Source: Hofstenia miamia (Eukaryota > Xenacoelomorpha > Acoela). Taken from it: a stretch of 64,000 nucleotides of DNA. This document shows, one piece after another, positions 11,617 to 22,579 of this stretch. Every line of letters starts with the position of its first letter. Position 1 is the first letter of the stretch. Both the position numbers and the translations under genes were made by a program. The DNA lies in the NCBI GenBank assembly GCA_004352715.1, contig SCFE01000087.1, positions 296,813 to 360,812 on the forward strand. Reading direction: 5' to 3'. The notes beneath the pieces are model-generated. The model did not search any database. It was given only the letters and a program-made list of their open reading frames with translations, and was not told where the DNA came from.

Positions 11617-14374
11617 GTTATTAATTTGTTTATTTGTGTTATTTATTCATGTAAGCGGTTTGATTTTGTTTAAAGGTCTTTCAAGTAATATAAAGACTTT
11701 TGCTGGTTTTATTGTACAACACATAAACGGCTTTTGCTGTCGCTTATTAGAAACTGTTAAATAAATCGTGGCAAATAGCACGTTTCATCCAAGGGCGATA
11801 TTGTCGATAAGCTTCAGACCTGGAAGTTTTTTGCTTTTTCCCGCACCGAGACTGGATTGGACCTTCCTAGACCATTTAATATTTAAATCTTTCTTCACGC
11901 ATATAACATTAAAAAGCATATTTTTTGAAATCCTATTTTGTAATAGAAGTTTATAATAGTAAAAAAATAAATGTTATTGAAATGACATTGGATCTGTTTT
12001 GAGAGGGGGTCTCCAGATACCCTATATGCTGCAAACGTAAAAAATGTCCTAAAATGGAAATCATTTTGTAAAATTTCTTTGAAATATTTGATCCACAATA
12101 TAACCATACATTCATAAAGTAGTTTCAGAATGGATTTTTTTCCTGAAACTTGAAAAAATAAATATAACAAAAATTACCGTGATTTTTCTTTTATACGCAT
12201 TAAACAAAAGTAAGGACATATTTTTTGCAGTTGATGATAGTGCATGGAGTATGTAACTAGCATGCTTTTATATAATAAACTAATTGCAAAATATATTTCA
12301 AATTTTCATTAACATTTAAGTTTTATTCTGAAACATTCAAGAAACCGACAGTCAAACCAGATATTACATGCAGTTTCGTTGAAAAATGTAGAGTTAGTAT
12401 TGAAAATGTATAGGAGCAATCTGTAACGTTAAAACTTTTTAGTAAATTTGAAGAATGAGGTTTTGGTAGAAATACAAATCTATTAGACCCAATCTATAAA
12501 AATGTTTTGCTGAAACATGCAATATTTGTACTGCGTAGATCGGATGTTGTTTCCTGAAAGCAATCTAAATTTTTGATAGAAACTTCTTCCTTGGGACATG
12601 CGAGAGTTTGAATGCAATATACTTTTTTAATTTTGATCATTCTGTTGGTAGACTGACTCTTAGGCAGGCTACTGCTCAAGTCAATCACATCGCAATGCAA
12701 AGTGGACTGATACTTAAGTGTCCATTTTGGTAGAGACCAAATTAATGTGCGGTGTTTGTAGACTCAATATGCGTCAGTGTTAACCATTTTTCGTCCACGG
12801 TCCTCAGAACTTTTACAATGAATGTTGTAGATATGATTTCAAAGTGTTTGATATTTTAAATATGTTATACAAATTTGGAATTAAATACCAAAAATCCGCA
12901 AAGCTTAACTGAGCTTCCCATTTTGCTTAGAATATTCGAATTGTTATTCAAACTACAGTCAAGATGAATTTCTTCACTCCATATCTAAATGCCACAATGG
13001 TAATTGTTTAAATAATGAACAATAAAAATGATCACCATTCTCTAAATTCTTTCTATTTAATTTTCAAAACTATATTAACATCCGTACCGGACATTTGGTT
13101 TTTATAAACTTATTTTTTTTAAATTTTTAATGTTAAATTGTATAACAAGTACTAAACATAACTTAGTTGACACTAATCCTAATTTGAAGAAATTGTTTCA
13201 TAACATATTCAATTTACCTATTTTCTGTTGCTTATTCTCAAGTTGATATCATATGCATGACAATATCACTTAACAATTCTTTAATTAGTATTTGAAAACT
13301 TTTTACTTGCACGTTCATGCTCTAATGTGATAATGACATTTAATTTCATCATTTAGTCATTTCAGAATATTTGCTTGAACATGTTAGATGTTTTAAAGGT
13401 ATTGAACGATCTACTAAAATGAAAATCATCACATTTATAACAATTTTAATTTTGCAAATATAATCACAACATAAACTAAAAAACTTGTTTTCATTTGATT
13501 TGCAAAAAACTAATTCTTTATACATTTATTTTAATCCTTATTCTAGTGAATCCAAATGTTGACATTAGATTTTATATACATTGTCCAGCATTTTTTAAAG
13601 CTATTAATAATTTTGAAAACCCTAAGATTTGGCACCGTCAATTGGTAGGGGTGTTCCCCTATTATGATAAAAATATGCTTTAAAAATTATTCTTTTGCCG
13701 AATTACATTAAAATTTTATAGTATTGTAATTCTCGAAGATACTATCAAGATTTGTAAAATATATTTAGGATAGTTTGTGTTAATGGAAAGTTTTGTAAAT
13801 TTATTAATTTATGTATTAAATATTTGCCTAATGAATTCTATTGCCAGCTATGACAGAAAAATGACTTGAAATATCTTTTAAAAAGACGTATATGGCACTA
13901 TAACACCTTAATTAGGATTTTTAAGCAGTTTTGATAATTACATACTACATTTTACATTTATATGTGTTGTAAATAAATTATTGTTTTCTAATATTTTAGT
14001 CAATTATGTATTAATGAGAAAATTTGTATTGTTAGATAAGTTGTAGCAATTTCTGAGTTCCATACTGCAGTGCAACGAAGTTTGGTTTTTGAAATGGCAA
14101 TCCTTAGATATCAATATTTTTCAAAATTTTTTCATTGTAAAAAATTTTATTGATACAAATTTATAATACAATCATTCAATATCATCTACACATTTACAAA
14201 ATCTAATTACTTAGTTACTATGACACTAAATTTATAAAATTAATCATGGATACAAAATTTTTCGATTCATATTTACTTTTTAAAATGATTAAGAAAAATT
14301 ATCAACAAATTCACACAATTAACTTAATACGATTTGCAGCATTCTTTATTTCGATCTAGTGATGAGAATCTAGA
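11617..14374. other. Intergenic AT-rich stretch
   Basis: No ORF longer than about 90 codons and no recognisable repeat or RNA gene on either strand. The short ORFs have no family features. Confidence 0.6.
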
Positions 14375-15374
14375 NNNNNNNNNNNNNNNNNNNNNNNNNN
14401 NNNNNNNNNNNNNNNNNNNNNNNNNNNNNNNNNNNNNNNNNNNNNNNNNNNNNNNNNNNNNNNNNNNNNNNNNNNNNNNNNNNNNNNNNNNNNNNNNNNN
14501 NNNNNNNNNNNNNNNNNNNNNNNNNNNNNNNNNNNNNNNNNNNNNNNNNNNNNNNNNNNNNNNNNNNNNNNNNNNNNNNNNNNNNNNNNNNNNNNNNNNN
14601 NNNNNNNNNNNNNNNNNNNNNNNNNNNNNNNNNNNNNNNNNNNNNNNNNNNNNNNNNNNNNNNNNNNNNNNNNNNNNNNNNNNNNNNNNNNNNNNNNNNN
14701 NNNNNNNNNNNNNNNNNNNNNNNNNNNNNNNNNNNNNNNNNNNNNNNNNNNNNNNNNNNNNNNNNNNNNNNNNNNNNNNNNNNNNNNNNNNNNNNNNNNN
14801 NNNNNNNNNNNNNNNNNNNNNNNNNNNNNNNNNNNNNNNNNNNNNNNNNNNNNNNNNNNNNNNNNNNNNNNNNNNNNNNNNNNNNNNNNNNNNNNNNNNN
14901 NNNNNNNNNNNNNNNNNNNNNNNNNNNNNNNNNNNNNNNNNNNNNNNNNNNNNNNNNNNNNNNNNNNNNNNNNNNNNNNNNNNNNNNNNNNNNNNNNNNN
15001 NNNNNNNNNNNNNNNNNNNNNNNNNNNNNNNNNNNNNNNNNNNNNNNNNNNNNNNNNNNNNNNNNNNNNNNNNNNNNNNNNNNNNNNNNNNNNNNNNNNN
15101 NNNNNNNNNNNNNNNNNNNNNNNNNNNNNNNNNNNNNNNNNNNNNNNNNNNNNNNNNNNNNNNNNNNNNNNNNNNNNNNNNNNNNNNNNNNNNNNNNNNN
15201 NNNNNNNNNNNNNNNNNNNNNNNNNNNNNNNNNNNNNNNNNNNNNNNNNNNNNNNNNNNNNNNNNNNNNNNNNNNNNNNNNNNNNNNNNNNNNNNNNNNN
15301 NNNNNNNNNNNNNNNNNNNNNNNNNNNNNNNNNNNNNNNNNNNNNNNNNNNNNNNNNNNNNNNNNNNNNNNNNN
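14375..15374. other. Assembly gap, exactly 1,000 N
   Basis: A round 1,000-N run, so the true size is probably unknown. The flanks are not similar to each other. ORFs spanning it are meaningless. Confidence 0.99.
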
Positions 15375-15477
15375 AAAGGTATCATCATTATTAAAACAAG
15401 TATAAAAACTCTCCAATTGAAGGAGATTTGTGGATCAGACGATAAAGAATGATTGAAAAATGGGGTAATTAACTAAA

Positions 15478-16509
15478 TTAACAATATGGCGAGATGCAAT
15501 TCAATTTTGTTTTCCTAAGAAATCTGAGTAGAGCATAAAACGTTGAGGATTTATTGATGTTATTCAAAGAACTAAAAGGTATCTCATTCTTCTTACATTG
15601 ATCGGCTAAATCCAGTCGTCTTGCGTTACATCGTGGAAATCTAAATACACTATGGTCAATGTTTTCAATCTCGTGACATCGCTTGTTACTACAGAATGGT
15701 GAGACATCTGATATTTTACTTAGATGGTCATTTAAAAAATTATGACCCGTCAGCGCTTGAGTGAGGGTTGATTCAATCTCTATAGCGAAATGTGAGTATG
15801 CCTCGTAATCAAACTTAAACTTTGAGTTTTGATGATATTTCCTGCGTAATATTTTCAAGTCTGTATGTCGTTTTAGAGGTTTCCCTTCAGCAAGAGCTGA
15901 TAATTGTTCGGCGATCTCGAATTCTCCAGAAGAAGAAAGTAACTCTTTCCTGCCTGTGTTGCTGAAGGCTTTGTATATTCTTACATTACATAATCCTTGT
16001 AATGATCTCAGGGATTGCTGATTTGATTTCTTAGAGAGAGCACTCTTCCAAATTTTCACTCCATAACCTATTTTAGGAATAATAACTATATATATATATA
16101 TTTTTTTTTTTTTACTCATTCCTTCATGAGGGCTAAGAAGGCTTTCAATAATTGCTATGATGTAAGGAGGATTATAGGGTTGTATTCTCTTTAGATTCTT
16201 AATTATGGTTCGAGGAGGAGCTTTATCGAATGCCGCTGAGAAGTCGAAGCTTATCAATAGTGTTGAATTCTTCCTTGTCCATGCTTTCTCTATGTTTTGA
16301 ACAATATGAGCGAGTGCAATTTCTGTAGTGAGGCCTTTTACAAATTCATATTGTTTGTTAAATCTAGTGCTTAAGCGCTTAAGAATACATTTCTCTAATA
16401 GCTTGCCTAGCACAGGTGTTACGCTTATAGGTCTGAAATGTTTATAGGTTAGTACACCATTTACCTTTGGTTTAGACTGTCGAACAAAAACAACTATTGC
16501 TCGTTTCAA
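15478..16509 (-). pseudogene. LINE reverse transcriptase fragment fused by deletion to the C-terminal zinc region
   Basis: A 343-codon open frame. Residues about 1-130 are RT motifs 1-A (FRPISV, GLTTEIALAHIV, SFDFSAAFD). About residues 131-150 an AT-tract-encoded SKKKKIYIYIV replaces motifs B-E. Residues 150-343 are the post-RT region with QQSLRSLQGLCNVRIYKAFS and the CSNKRCHEIENIDHSVFRF zinc segment. The deletion is in frame, so the ORF looks longer than its function warrants. Confidence 0.8.
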
Positions 16510-16694
16510 GTTGTCAGGAAAATATCATCTACTTAGAAATATATTAAAGAGTGAGCTGAGTGTGTAGCATAAGGTATCACATAGAGTGTGCTGTTGGTGT
16601 TCAGCTCTAATATAATCATATCCACAAGCCTTATTTCTTTTCAAATTGCGAATGTGATATCTTATTTGTGGAAACGTTACTGGAATAAAATCAT

Positions 16695-17289
16695 TTAGCA
16701 GCGGATAAGTTGGAATATAATCATTGGGAAAACATAACTCTGGATGACTGCTGGTTGAGAAGAAATGCTCATTAAATCTTCTTGCATTGCATGTTCAGAA
16801 GAACAGCGCATTCCGTTGGATTTGAGATAGCAAGAAAAATTGTCGTGTGGAGTTGATGATTTTATAGTTGGTGTCAAAATCGTCCATGGTTATTTTTGGT
16901 TATTAAACAGACTTGAATAGTAATTTGCTTTGGTTTGTTTAATACTTCGTTAAAATTCCTTCTGTTTCTCTTGTAGAGCTTTGTCAATATCTCAATCAGT
17001 GCAATTGGATTGTTTGAATTTCACATAGCTCTTTCTTCTCCTTTCTGAGTCTTTCTAATTTAGGAGACCACCAATTATGATATCGACTGTGGGAGTTGAA
17101 TGTTGAAATTGGGGTAAAAGAGAAGATTGCGTTACTATACGTTACCTGTATTACTGCTACAGATGAATAAACTTCATCTATTGAGTCACTACTAGGCATC
17201 TGAAAGTTTGCTGTTTTGGTATACGACTTTAGCAAGTTCCATTTGCATGACTTCCATTTCAGCTTAGGATATTCACTCTCTATGCACAC
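16695..17289 (-). pseudogene. LINE EN-RT linker, frameshifted
   Basis: Two short frames carry YHNWWSPKLERLRKEKKELC, the WWxPxLexLRKE signature between EN and RT of R1/I/Jockey elements, and SSTPHDNFSCYLKSN further on. Stops and frameshifts separate them. Confidence 0.7.
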
Positions 17290-17405
17290 ATCTGGAGCAA
17301 ATTGTCAATCTCAAGTAATCTCCAATTATATGCAGTTTCTTCCTTTCTTGTACTAAATGAAACATCTATATAACTCGATCCCATAGGTTCTTGAAACGTG
17401 GGTCC

Positions 17406-17975
17406 TTAAGTAGGATTATTTAGCAATTGTAAGTTGTGCTTGACAGCAAAGTCTAAAAGTTGTCTTCCTTTAAAATCATTGCGTGATCCACTAAAGGCGT
17501 CATCATGTGCATTGAAGTCGCCGCAGATTAAAGATACTTCAGTACATGTCGGTTCTATCATTGTGAGAAGGTAATCAATGTTTTTGTGCGAAGGATTGCA
17601 ATAAGCATTAACTAAATTGAACTGATCGTAGATACTAATAATAACAACATCATTGTGGAGTAACCTAACTGTTTTAATAATAATAACAATAATAATAATT
17701 ATATTAATAATGTACTCTACCACAACGTGGTGTATACAAATAAAATGAAATAAATAAATAATAGATGCGAGATTGTTTGGCACTGCAGTTGCAGTCATTG
17801 CCTTGTTTTGAGATTTGAAAATTGTGTACCTATCAGGTAATCCTATATTAGATGATGACATTGGTGGTTCTTGGAATAAAAAAATGATTCCTTCGTCTGA
17901 GTAGGTAAAACATGCTAAGATCTCCAATACATTGTTTACGGATTTTCCGACATAAGCCTGTATGTATTTAATCAT
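17406..17975 (-). pseudogene. LINE apurinic-type endonuclease domain with internal insertion
   Basis: 189 codons. N-terminal FLFQEPPMSSSNIGLPDRY is the QEP motif region; C-terminal LICGDFNAHDDAFSGS holds the GDFNAH catalytic motif. Between them an approximately 90-bp AT-rich insert (17,672-17,763) is translated as [12 protein letters not shown] and interrupts the fold while keeping the frame open. Confidence 0.75.
17672..17763 (-). repeat. Short retroelement tail inserted in LINE endonuclease
   Basis: Contains TAA-type trinucleotides at one side, a unique ACTCTACCACAACGTGGTGT core with the palindrome CCACAACGTGG, and an ATAAATAAATA side. It looks like a 5'-truncated LINE or SINE tail; it is the only part of this region with no LINE coding match. 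Confidence 0.45.
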
Positions 17976-18036
17976 CGTGCTATACGATTTTCACAGAGAC
18001 GCCTAACTTCAGATTGAATGTAAAAATGATTTGCGT

Positions 18037-18804
18037 TTATAAGGCCAAGGGTACAAATGTATAACCTTCAGATTCACAATTATTAAAATGTTTTGAAAAT
18101 TTGCGATCTTCAGCTACTCCTAGAGACCAGCCTGCATTTGATGCCGCATTTAAAATGGTTGAAATTTGCAGCGGTGAGATGACAGTCAAATCTAGTGCAG
18201 CTGGCTTGCCTGCAGACCAAACAGGAATAAAAACATCTCCAGGTTTAGACCGAGTCCCATTAATTAAATTACGTTGCTCTTTGACTGGAGATAGAGAGGC
18301 AGAAGCTGCCATTGAGTATACAATATCGCGAAGACGATCATGCCGACCAATTCTGCCACCTTTGCTGCTGCAAGTAAGAGCATGGTCTCCATAAATATCA
18401 AATGTCCCATTCTGACAAGAGGGGCACTTTCTATATTCTGAAAAGAGCGGGAGACCTAAACGGTAACGAGCTACTGCCTGATATTCGGAGGGAAGAGGCC
18501 AAATGCTTTCAGAAGGAATTGCAGTTAACCACGCCCCAGAAGCTTCGATATTAAGAGAGCGCAATCTAGCTTGGTCGCGAACTTCAATTGCTTGACTCAA
18601 AAATTTGTCATAACGAACTTTGTCAATATTGTATTGAAAAGCTTTCTGTATGCAGTTCTGAGGTAATTCTTCTGACCCAGTTATGGAAAAAAAAAGAGAG
18701 AGATAATTACTGAAATCCACAGAACTGGTAATATCTGTATTGATGAGCTGCTCAAGTAAATCTTGAGCTTTAAAAACAGAACCCAAATAAGCACAATGAT
18801 ACAT
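18037..18804 (-). pseudogene. C-terminal region: zinc knuckle and restriction-like endonuclease pattern
   Basis: 255 codons. About residues 80-120 carry EVRDQARLRSLNIEASGAWL and RYRLGLPLFSEYRKC; residues about 137-155 the C-x2-C-x10-H-x3-C motif; then RIGRHDRLRDIVYSMA, and KPGDVF followed by ALDLTV, a plausible D...D catalytic pair. The natural start lies further upstream in another frame; the methionine at 18,804 is only an ORF start. Confidence 0.7.
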
Positions 18805-19023
18805 GAAGCAGCATCCCGTAAGGATTCATTAAATTCCCTTAAAATAACTTCACTATTAGCAGAGGGAGGAATAGATCTCAGAGCATAGGTAAGCTTTGGA
18901 GTACTAAATCACAATTTAAGAATACCCATAGCAAGTTGAGGATCTCCGAGTTCACTGAGCCTTTCTAGACATATCTGAGCTTTTTTCGACCATTTCCTGA
19001 GAAGCAGTTGCATATACTGGTTA

Positions 19024-19335
19024 TCACCAACTGGAACACCAAGTAGTTACAAAACCACCAATAGGTGATGTGGGAATATATGAGTCTATGCTGGTAAATT
19101 CTGTGAGACTCCGGAATTGACATTTCTTTAAGTTGACTTGAAGGTCCAAAGAAGAAACCAATTCTTGAATGATTGTAAGGCATCTAGATAGAGAATATTC
19201 GCTACTATAACATAGTCCATCATCCAAGTACCAACTATTGAGTTCAAGCTCAGGAAGTTCTAAGCTGATACGATCTATAAGTGGATTGAGAGTAATTGCA
19301 AAAAGCAATGGACTCAGAGAATCACCTTGTTGCAC
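19024..19335 (-). pseudogene. Reverse transcriptase palm, motifs B to D
   Basis: QQGDSLSPLLFAITLNPLID, then WYLDDG with both catalytic aspartates intact, then VNLKKCQF. The x of xxDD is leucine rather than the alanine usual in LINEs. Confidence 0.8.
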
Positions 19336-19352
19336 CCCGGCTTCACTACTAA

Positions 19353-19798
19353 TTATTTTCCATCATATAGCAGGTTACTGTGACGCGCATACGACTGCTG
19401 TACAAATGAATGGAGCCCAGGTAGATTCTCTTTGACTGCTTCAAGGATAAAACTTCTATTCAGAGTGTTAAAAGCATTCTTAAAATCAATCGAAAGCATG
19501 TCTTTAGTATCAGAAATTAAACACTTCTCCAGTGTAGATCTGGCAGCATGAATCATTGCTTCTGCTCCACCTTTTGTAGCAACTCCTAGTTGGTGGGGAT
19601 TCAAAATCATTTGGGCCTCAGCATTGGCAGCATGAACCACGCAACAAGTCGGCACAACACTTCACCAACAGCAATTGGTCTAATTCCACCTTTAGGCTTA
19701 TTAACAGCAAAAAGAATTGCAGCACAAAACCAAAGACGGACTTCAACTGGCATTGTCACTGAAGCCAATAGATTAACTAATCTGCAAAGCGAATTCAA
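19353..19798 (-). pseudogene. Reverse transcriptase fingers and motif A, one frameshift
   Basis: 19,798-19,607 reads WFCAAILFAVNKPKGGIRPI and AVGEVLCRLVAWF. 19,655-19,353 reads NPHQLGVATKGGAEAMIHAA and LSIDFKNAFNTLNRSFIL. The two frames overlap and need one shift near 19,620. Confidence 0.8.
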
Positions 19799-19912
19799 AG
19801 TAAAATATAAAAATCGCTTTCAACATTCACAACAAATTTATTGTGCTGATTTTAAATCTATATCATTCTATTCTCTTACAATGATATTAAAATCGTTTTC
19901 CTAAAATACAAN

Positions 19913-20459
19913 ATATAGCAGGTTACTGTGACGCGCATACGACTGCTGTACAAATGAATGGAGCCCAGGTAGATTCTCTTTGACTGCTTCAAGGATAAAA
20001 CTTCTATTCAGAGTGTTAAAAGCATTCTTAAAATCAATCGAAAGCATGTCTTTAGTATCAGAAATTAAACACTTCTCCAGTGTAGATCTGGCAGCATGAA
20101 TCATTGCTTCTGCTCCACCTTTTGTAGCAACTCCTAGTTGGTGGAGATTCAAAATCATTTGGGCCTCAGCATTGGCAGCATGAACCACGCAACAAGTCGG
20201 CACAACACTTCACCAACAGCAATTGGTCTAATTCCACCTTTAGGCTTATTAACAGCAAAAAGAATTGCAGCACAAAACCAAAGACGGACTTCAACTGGCA
20301 TTGTCACTGAAGCCAATAGATTAACTAATCTGCAAAGCGAATTCAAAGTAAAATATAAAAATCGCTTTCAACATTCACAACAAATTTATTGTGCTGATTT
20401 TAAATCTATATCATTCTATTCTCTTACAATGATATTAAAATCGTTTTCCTAAAATACAA
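19913..20459 (-). other. Direct copy of 19,365-19,911 after a single N (probable assembly duplication)
   Basis: 547 bp repeated at the same length as 19,365-19,911, with one difference I could find (G at 19,597 versus A at 20,145). It re-encodes the RT finger/motif A region. A lone N between near-identical copies fits an unmerged contig overlap of two alleles. Confidence 0.85.
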
Positions 20460-21540
20460 AGGCAGATGAATTAGTTAAGCAAACCTGGTCATTAATACTG
20501 AAGAGCAAAAGCTTTGCTAATCTTGAAACTGACACTTTATTGTGATATAGCTAAAGACTAGGGTGGGAAACGAGCCCATTTTTGAGTCGCGTGCCGATCC
20601 GGCGCTATCAAAAACATTTTAAAAATATTTATAAAACCAATACAAAATCTATTAAAAATAATTAAAACTATTAAAGAATTTGAAAAATTCCAATGCTTGT
20701 CATCTTAGATTGTTTGCTTCTTTAAAGTGATAGCTAAGCTTATATGAAAAAAGATGCATTATTTTCTTAAGTTTGTAAGTTTAATACATGTATATGTAAA
20801 TGAGAATTTAAATGTATGCTGCTGTTATTGTTGAATTTTTCCTTAAATCTATTAGTGTTCTTCCACCTTAACGATTATAAATGACCACTACTCGATCCGT
20901 CTAATTTTCGACTCGGTTCCCATCATGTTAAGAACTGCTGCCGCATAATTAGACAATCGAAACAAACTGCAACTTTGTTCAATTAAAATGCCTTGAATTT
21001 GCAGCAAAATGCTTAAGCGTAAGCTATAGTACCACATGCTTTTTTCAAGCAATACCAAGTCTAAATAAATATCAAGACTTTGAATCAGACTTGAAAATCC
21101 TGTAATTGTATGTAATTTATTTTACACATATTAATTCTCTATCTGAAGTTTTAAATGTGTATTACAGAGCGCACTCATTCTAAAAGTAGGATTAAAGAAA
21201 TACAAAATACGCAATCAATATTGATTTTTCCAAAGAACTCTTGCTGATAAGTTATGTTGACATTGTAGAACCCATGCTTAGTTTAGCGCACAGTGTTTAT
21301 ATCCAACTTACATGTGTGTGCATCTGCAGACTTCTTAAGATATTAATCTGCTAATGAATAACCAGAAAATTTTTCCAATTCTTAAATTGATGAAGGAGTT
21401 GCATTATTTTGTTAGACAATGAAGAATTGCATTGACAGAGCATGTCCAATTATTAACGTTAAAATGACGACAAGGATCTTATTTTGATGACTCCAGAAAA
21501 TAAATATTTATTGAAAAAAAGAAAGTAAATAGTTAAAAAC
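20460..21540. other. Intergenic, no clear feature
   Basis: A slightly GC-richer patch at 20,565-20,620 (GGGTGGGAAACGAGCCC) and another near 20,895-20,925 (GACTCGGTTCCCATC) look like the ends of a degraded short element, but no target duplication was found. Confidence 0.4.
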
Positions 21541-21543
21541 AAT

Positions 21544-22180
21544 TTGACAGAGCTAATTAAATGTTTGAAAAAATTAATAATGAAACTAAAAGAAGTTTTC
21601 AAGGAAAAATCCAAAAAATGGTATGCTTCTGTAAATCAACTTATGGAAATAATGCACACTCAAAGATTTAAAAGAATTCAATTAAATGACATCAACAAAA
21701 TGTTTCTAATATATCAAATGATTTGAATTATAGACAACCTAGAACTCCTAGTATAGATACTGAAGAGATTCCATCACTAACAAGTCATCAAGTATATCAT
21801 GCACTGAAAAATGTCAAAAAATGGAACAACAACAAATGCCGTTATTGAACTACAAAATCGAATTCAGTCATACAAAAATGGAAATTATGATTATGTACGA
21901 TTAATCAGCCTTGATATCAAGAAAGCCTTTGACAATTTGCTGATACTATAACTAAAATTGATTGCTATTCTTCAGTAACAACAATGAAATATCTTGGATT
22001 TATCATAAATAACAAGCTTTCATTGAAAAAACATTTTGCTCAAGTTTATAAAAGATCAATAAGAAATTTCTACATAAAGTTAAAAATAAAAAGAATTTTA
22101 AATCAAGATGAAACTAAAATTTTATTTAATTCCTTAGTTAATTCTATTATAATTTACGGCATACAAGTATAAGCAGGAGA
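21544..22180 (+). pseudogene. Degenerate LINE reverse transcriptase fragment
   Basis: Pieces in different frames: VRLISLDIKKAFDNL near 21,895-21,940 (RT motif A) and MKYLGFIINNKLSLKKHF at 21,984 (motif E and thumb). Gaps, stops and shifts are frequent. The catalytic xxDD is not visible. Confidence 0.7.
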
Positions 22181-22185
22181 ATCAG

Positions 22186-22336
22186 AAACATCTTTATCTA
22201 AGCTTAACAACACATACAAGAAACATCTTTATCTAAGCTTAACACATACAAGAAACATCTTTATCTAAGCTTAACAACACATACAAGAAACATCTTTATC
22301 TAAGCTTAACAACACATAACAAGAAACATCTTTATT
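22186..22336. repeat. Minisatellite, about 4 units of 28-36 bp
   Basis: Units of ACATCTTTATCTAAGCTTAA followed by CAACACATACAAGAA. One unit lacks part of the CAACA segment and the last is diverged. It sits directly after the LINE RT fragment. Confidence 0.85.
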
Positions 22337-22439
22337 TAAACTTATTACTAAAGAATTATATATTTTTAACATTATTAAAGCAAAAGACAAAGCCTTAGAT
22401 CAACACATCGAAGGCTCTCAAAGCATCAACTAAAGCAAT

Positions 22440-22577
22440 TCATTATTCTCATCAAAGACCATCTTCCCTGATCATTATCTCCCCTGTTATTAGTCATTAT
22501 ATTTTTTCGTTTTGTAGTTTGTATTTTAGTTTACTGTATTGTAAGCTTGAAATAAAAAAAAGTTTATTATTATTATA
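22440..22577 (+). repeat. LINE 3' tail with (TTA)n
   Basis: CATTATTCTCATCAAAGACC, then TATTTTAGTTTACTGTATTG, AATAAAAAAAAG and TTATTATTATTAT. The layout of a poly(A)-like signal and trinucleotide run matches the end of the preceding LINE. Confidence 0.6.
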
Positions 22578-22579
22578 AT

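Larger units (their letters stand above)
15478..17975 (-). mobile_element. APE-type non-LTR retrotransposon (R1/I-like), internally deleted
   Basis: Read on the - strand, order is endonuclease (17,975-17,406), linker (17,289-16,996), finger region (16,877-16,695), reverse transcriptase plus C-terminal zinc region (16,509-15,478). EN shows LICGDFNAHDDAFSGSR and GRQLLDFAVKHNLQLLN, RT shows YKHFRPISVTPVLGKLLEKC and motif A LISFDFSAAFDKAPP. The C-terminus has LTGHNFLNDHLSKISDVSPF and a CCHC-like segment typical of R1/I-group elements. RT motifs B-E including xxDD are missing, so it cannot be active. It is 5' truncated at about 17,980, where the next LINE ends. Confidence 0.85.
18037..19911 (-). 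mobile_element. LINE with YLDDG reverse transcriptase and restriction-like endonuclease pattern, 5'-truncated
   Basis: Minus-strand order: RT motifs 1-2 FAVNKPKGGIRPIAVGEVLC, motif A DMLSIDFKNAFNTLNRSF, motif B QQGDSLSPLLFAITL, motif C WYLDDGLCYS, then AWLTAIPSESIW, RYRLGLPLFSEYRKC, zinc motif CPSCQNGTFDIYGDHALTC (C-x2-C-x10-H-x3-C), then SKPGDVF and ALDLTVISP. A CCHC before a KPxD...D pattern is the layout of LINEs that use a restriction-like endonuclease. Two frameshifts (near 18,805-19,023 and 19,336) make it inactive. The element is cut off 5' at about 19,805. Clade left open. Confidence 0.75.

Noticed and set aside
14324-15452. Three long ORFs across the N gap
   Set aside because: They consist almost entirely of X residues from the 1,000-N run.
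18101-18394. Plus-strand ORF of 97 codons
   Set aside because: Antisense shadow of the LINE C-terminal domain.
20565-20940. MITE with GGGTGGGAAACGAG ends
   Set aside because: The inverted repeat is weak and no target duplication could be found.
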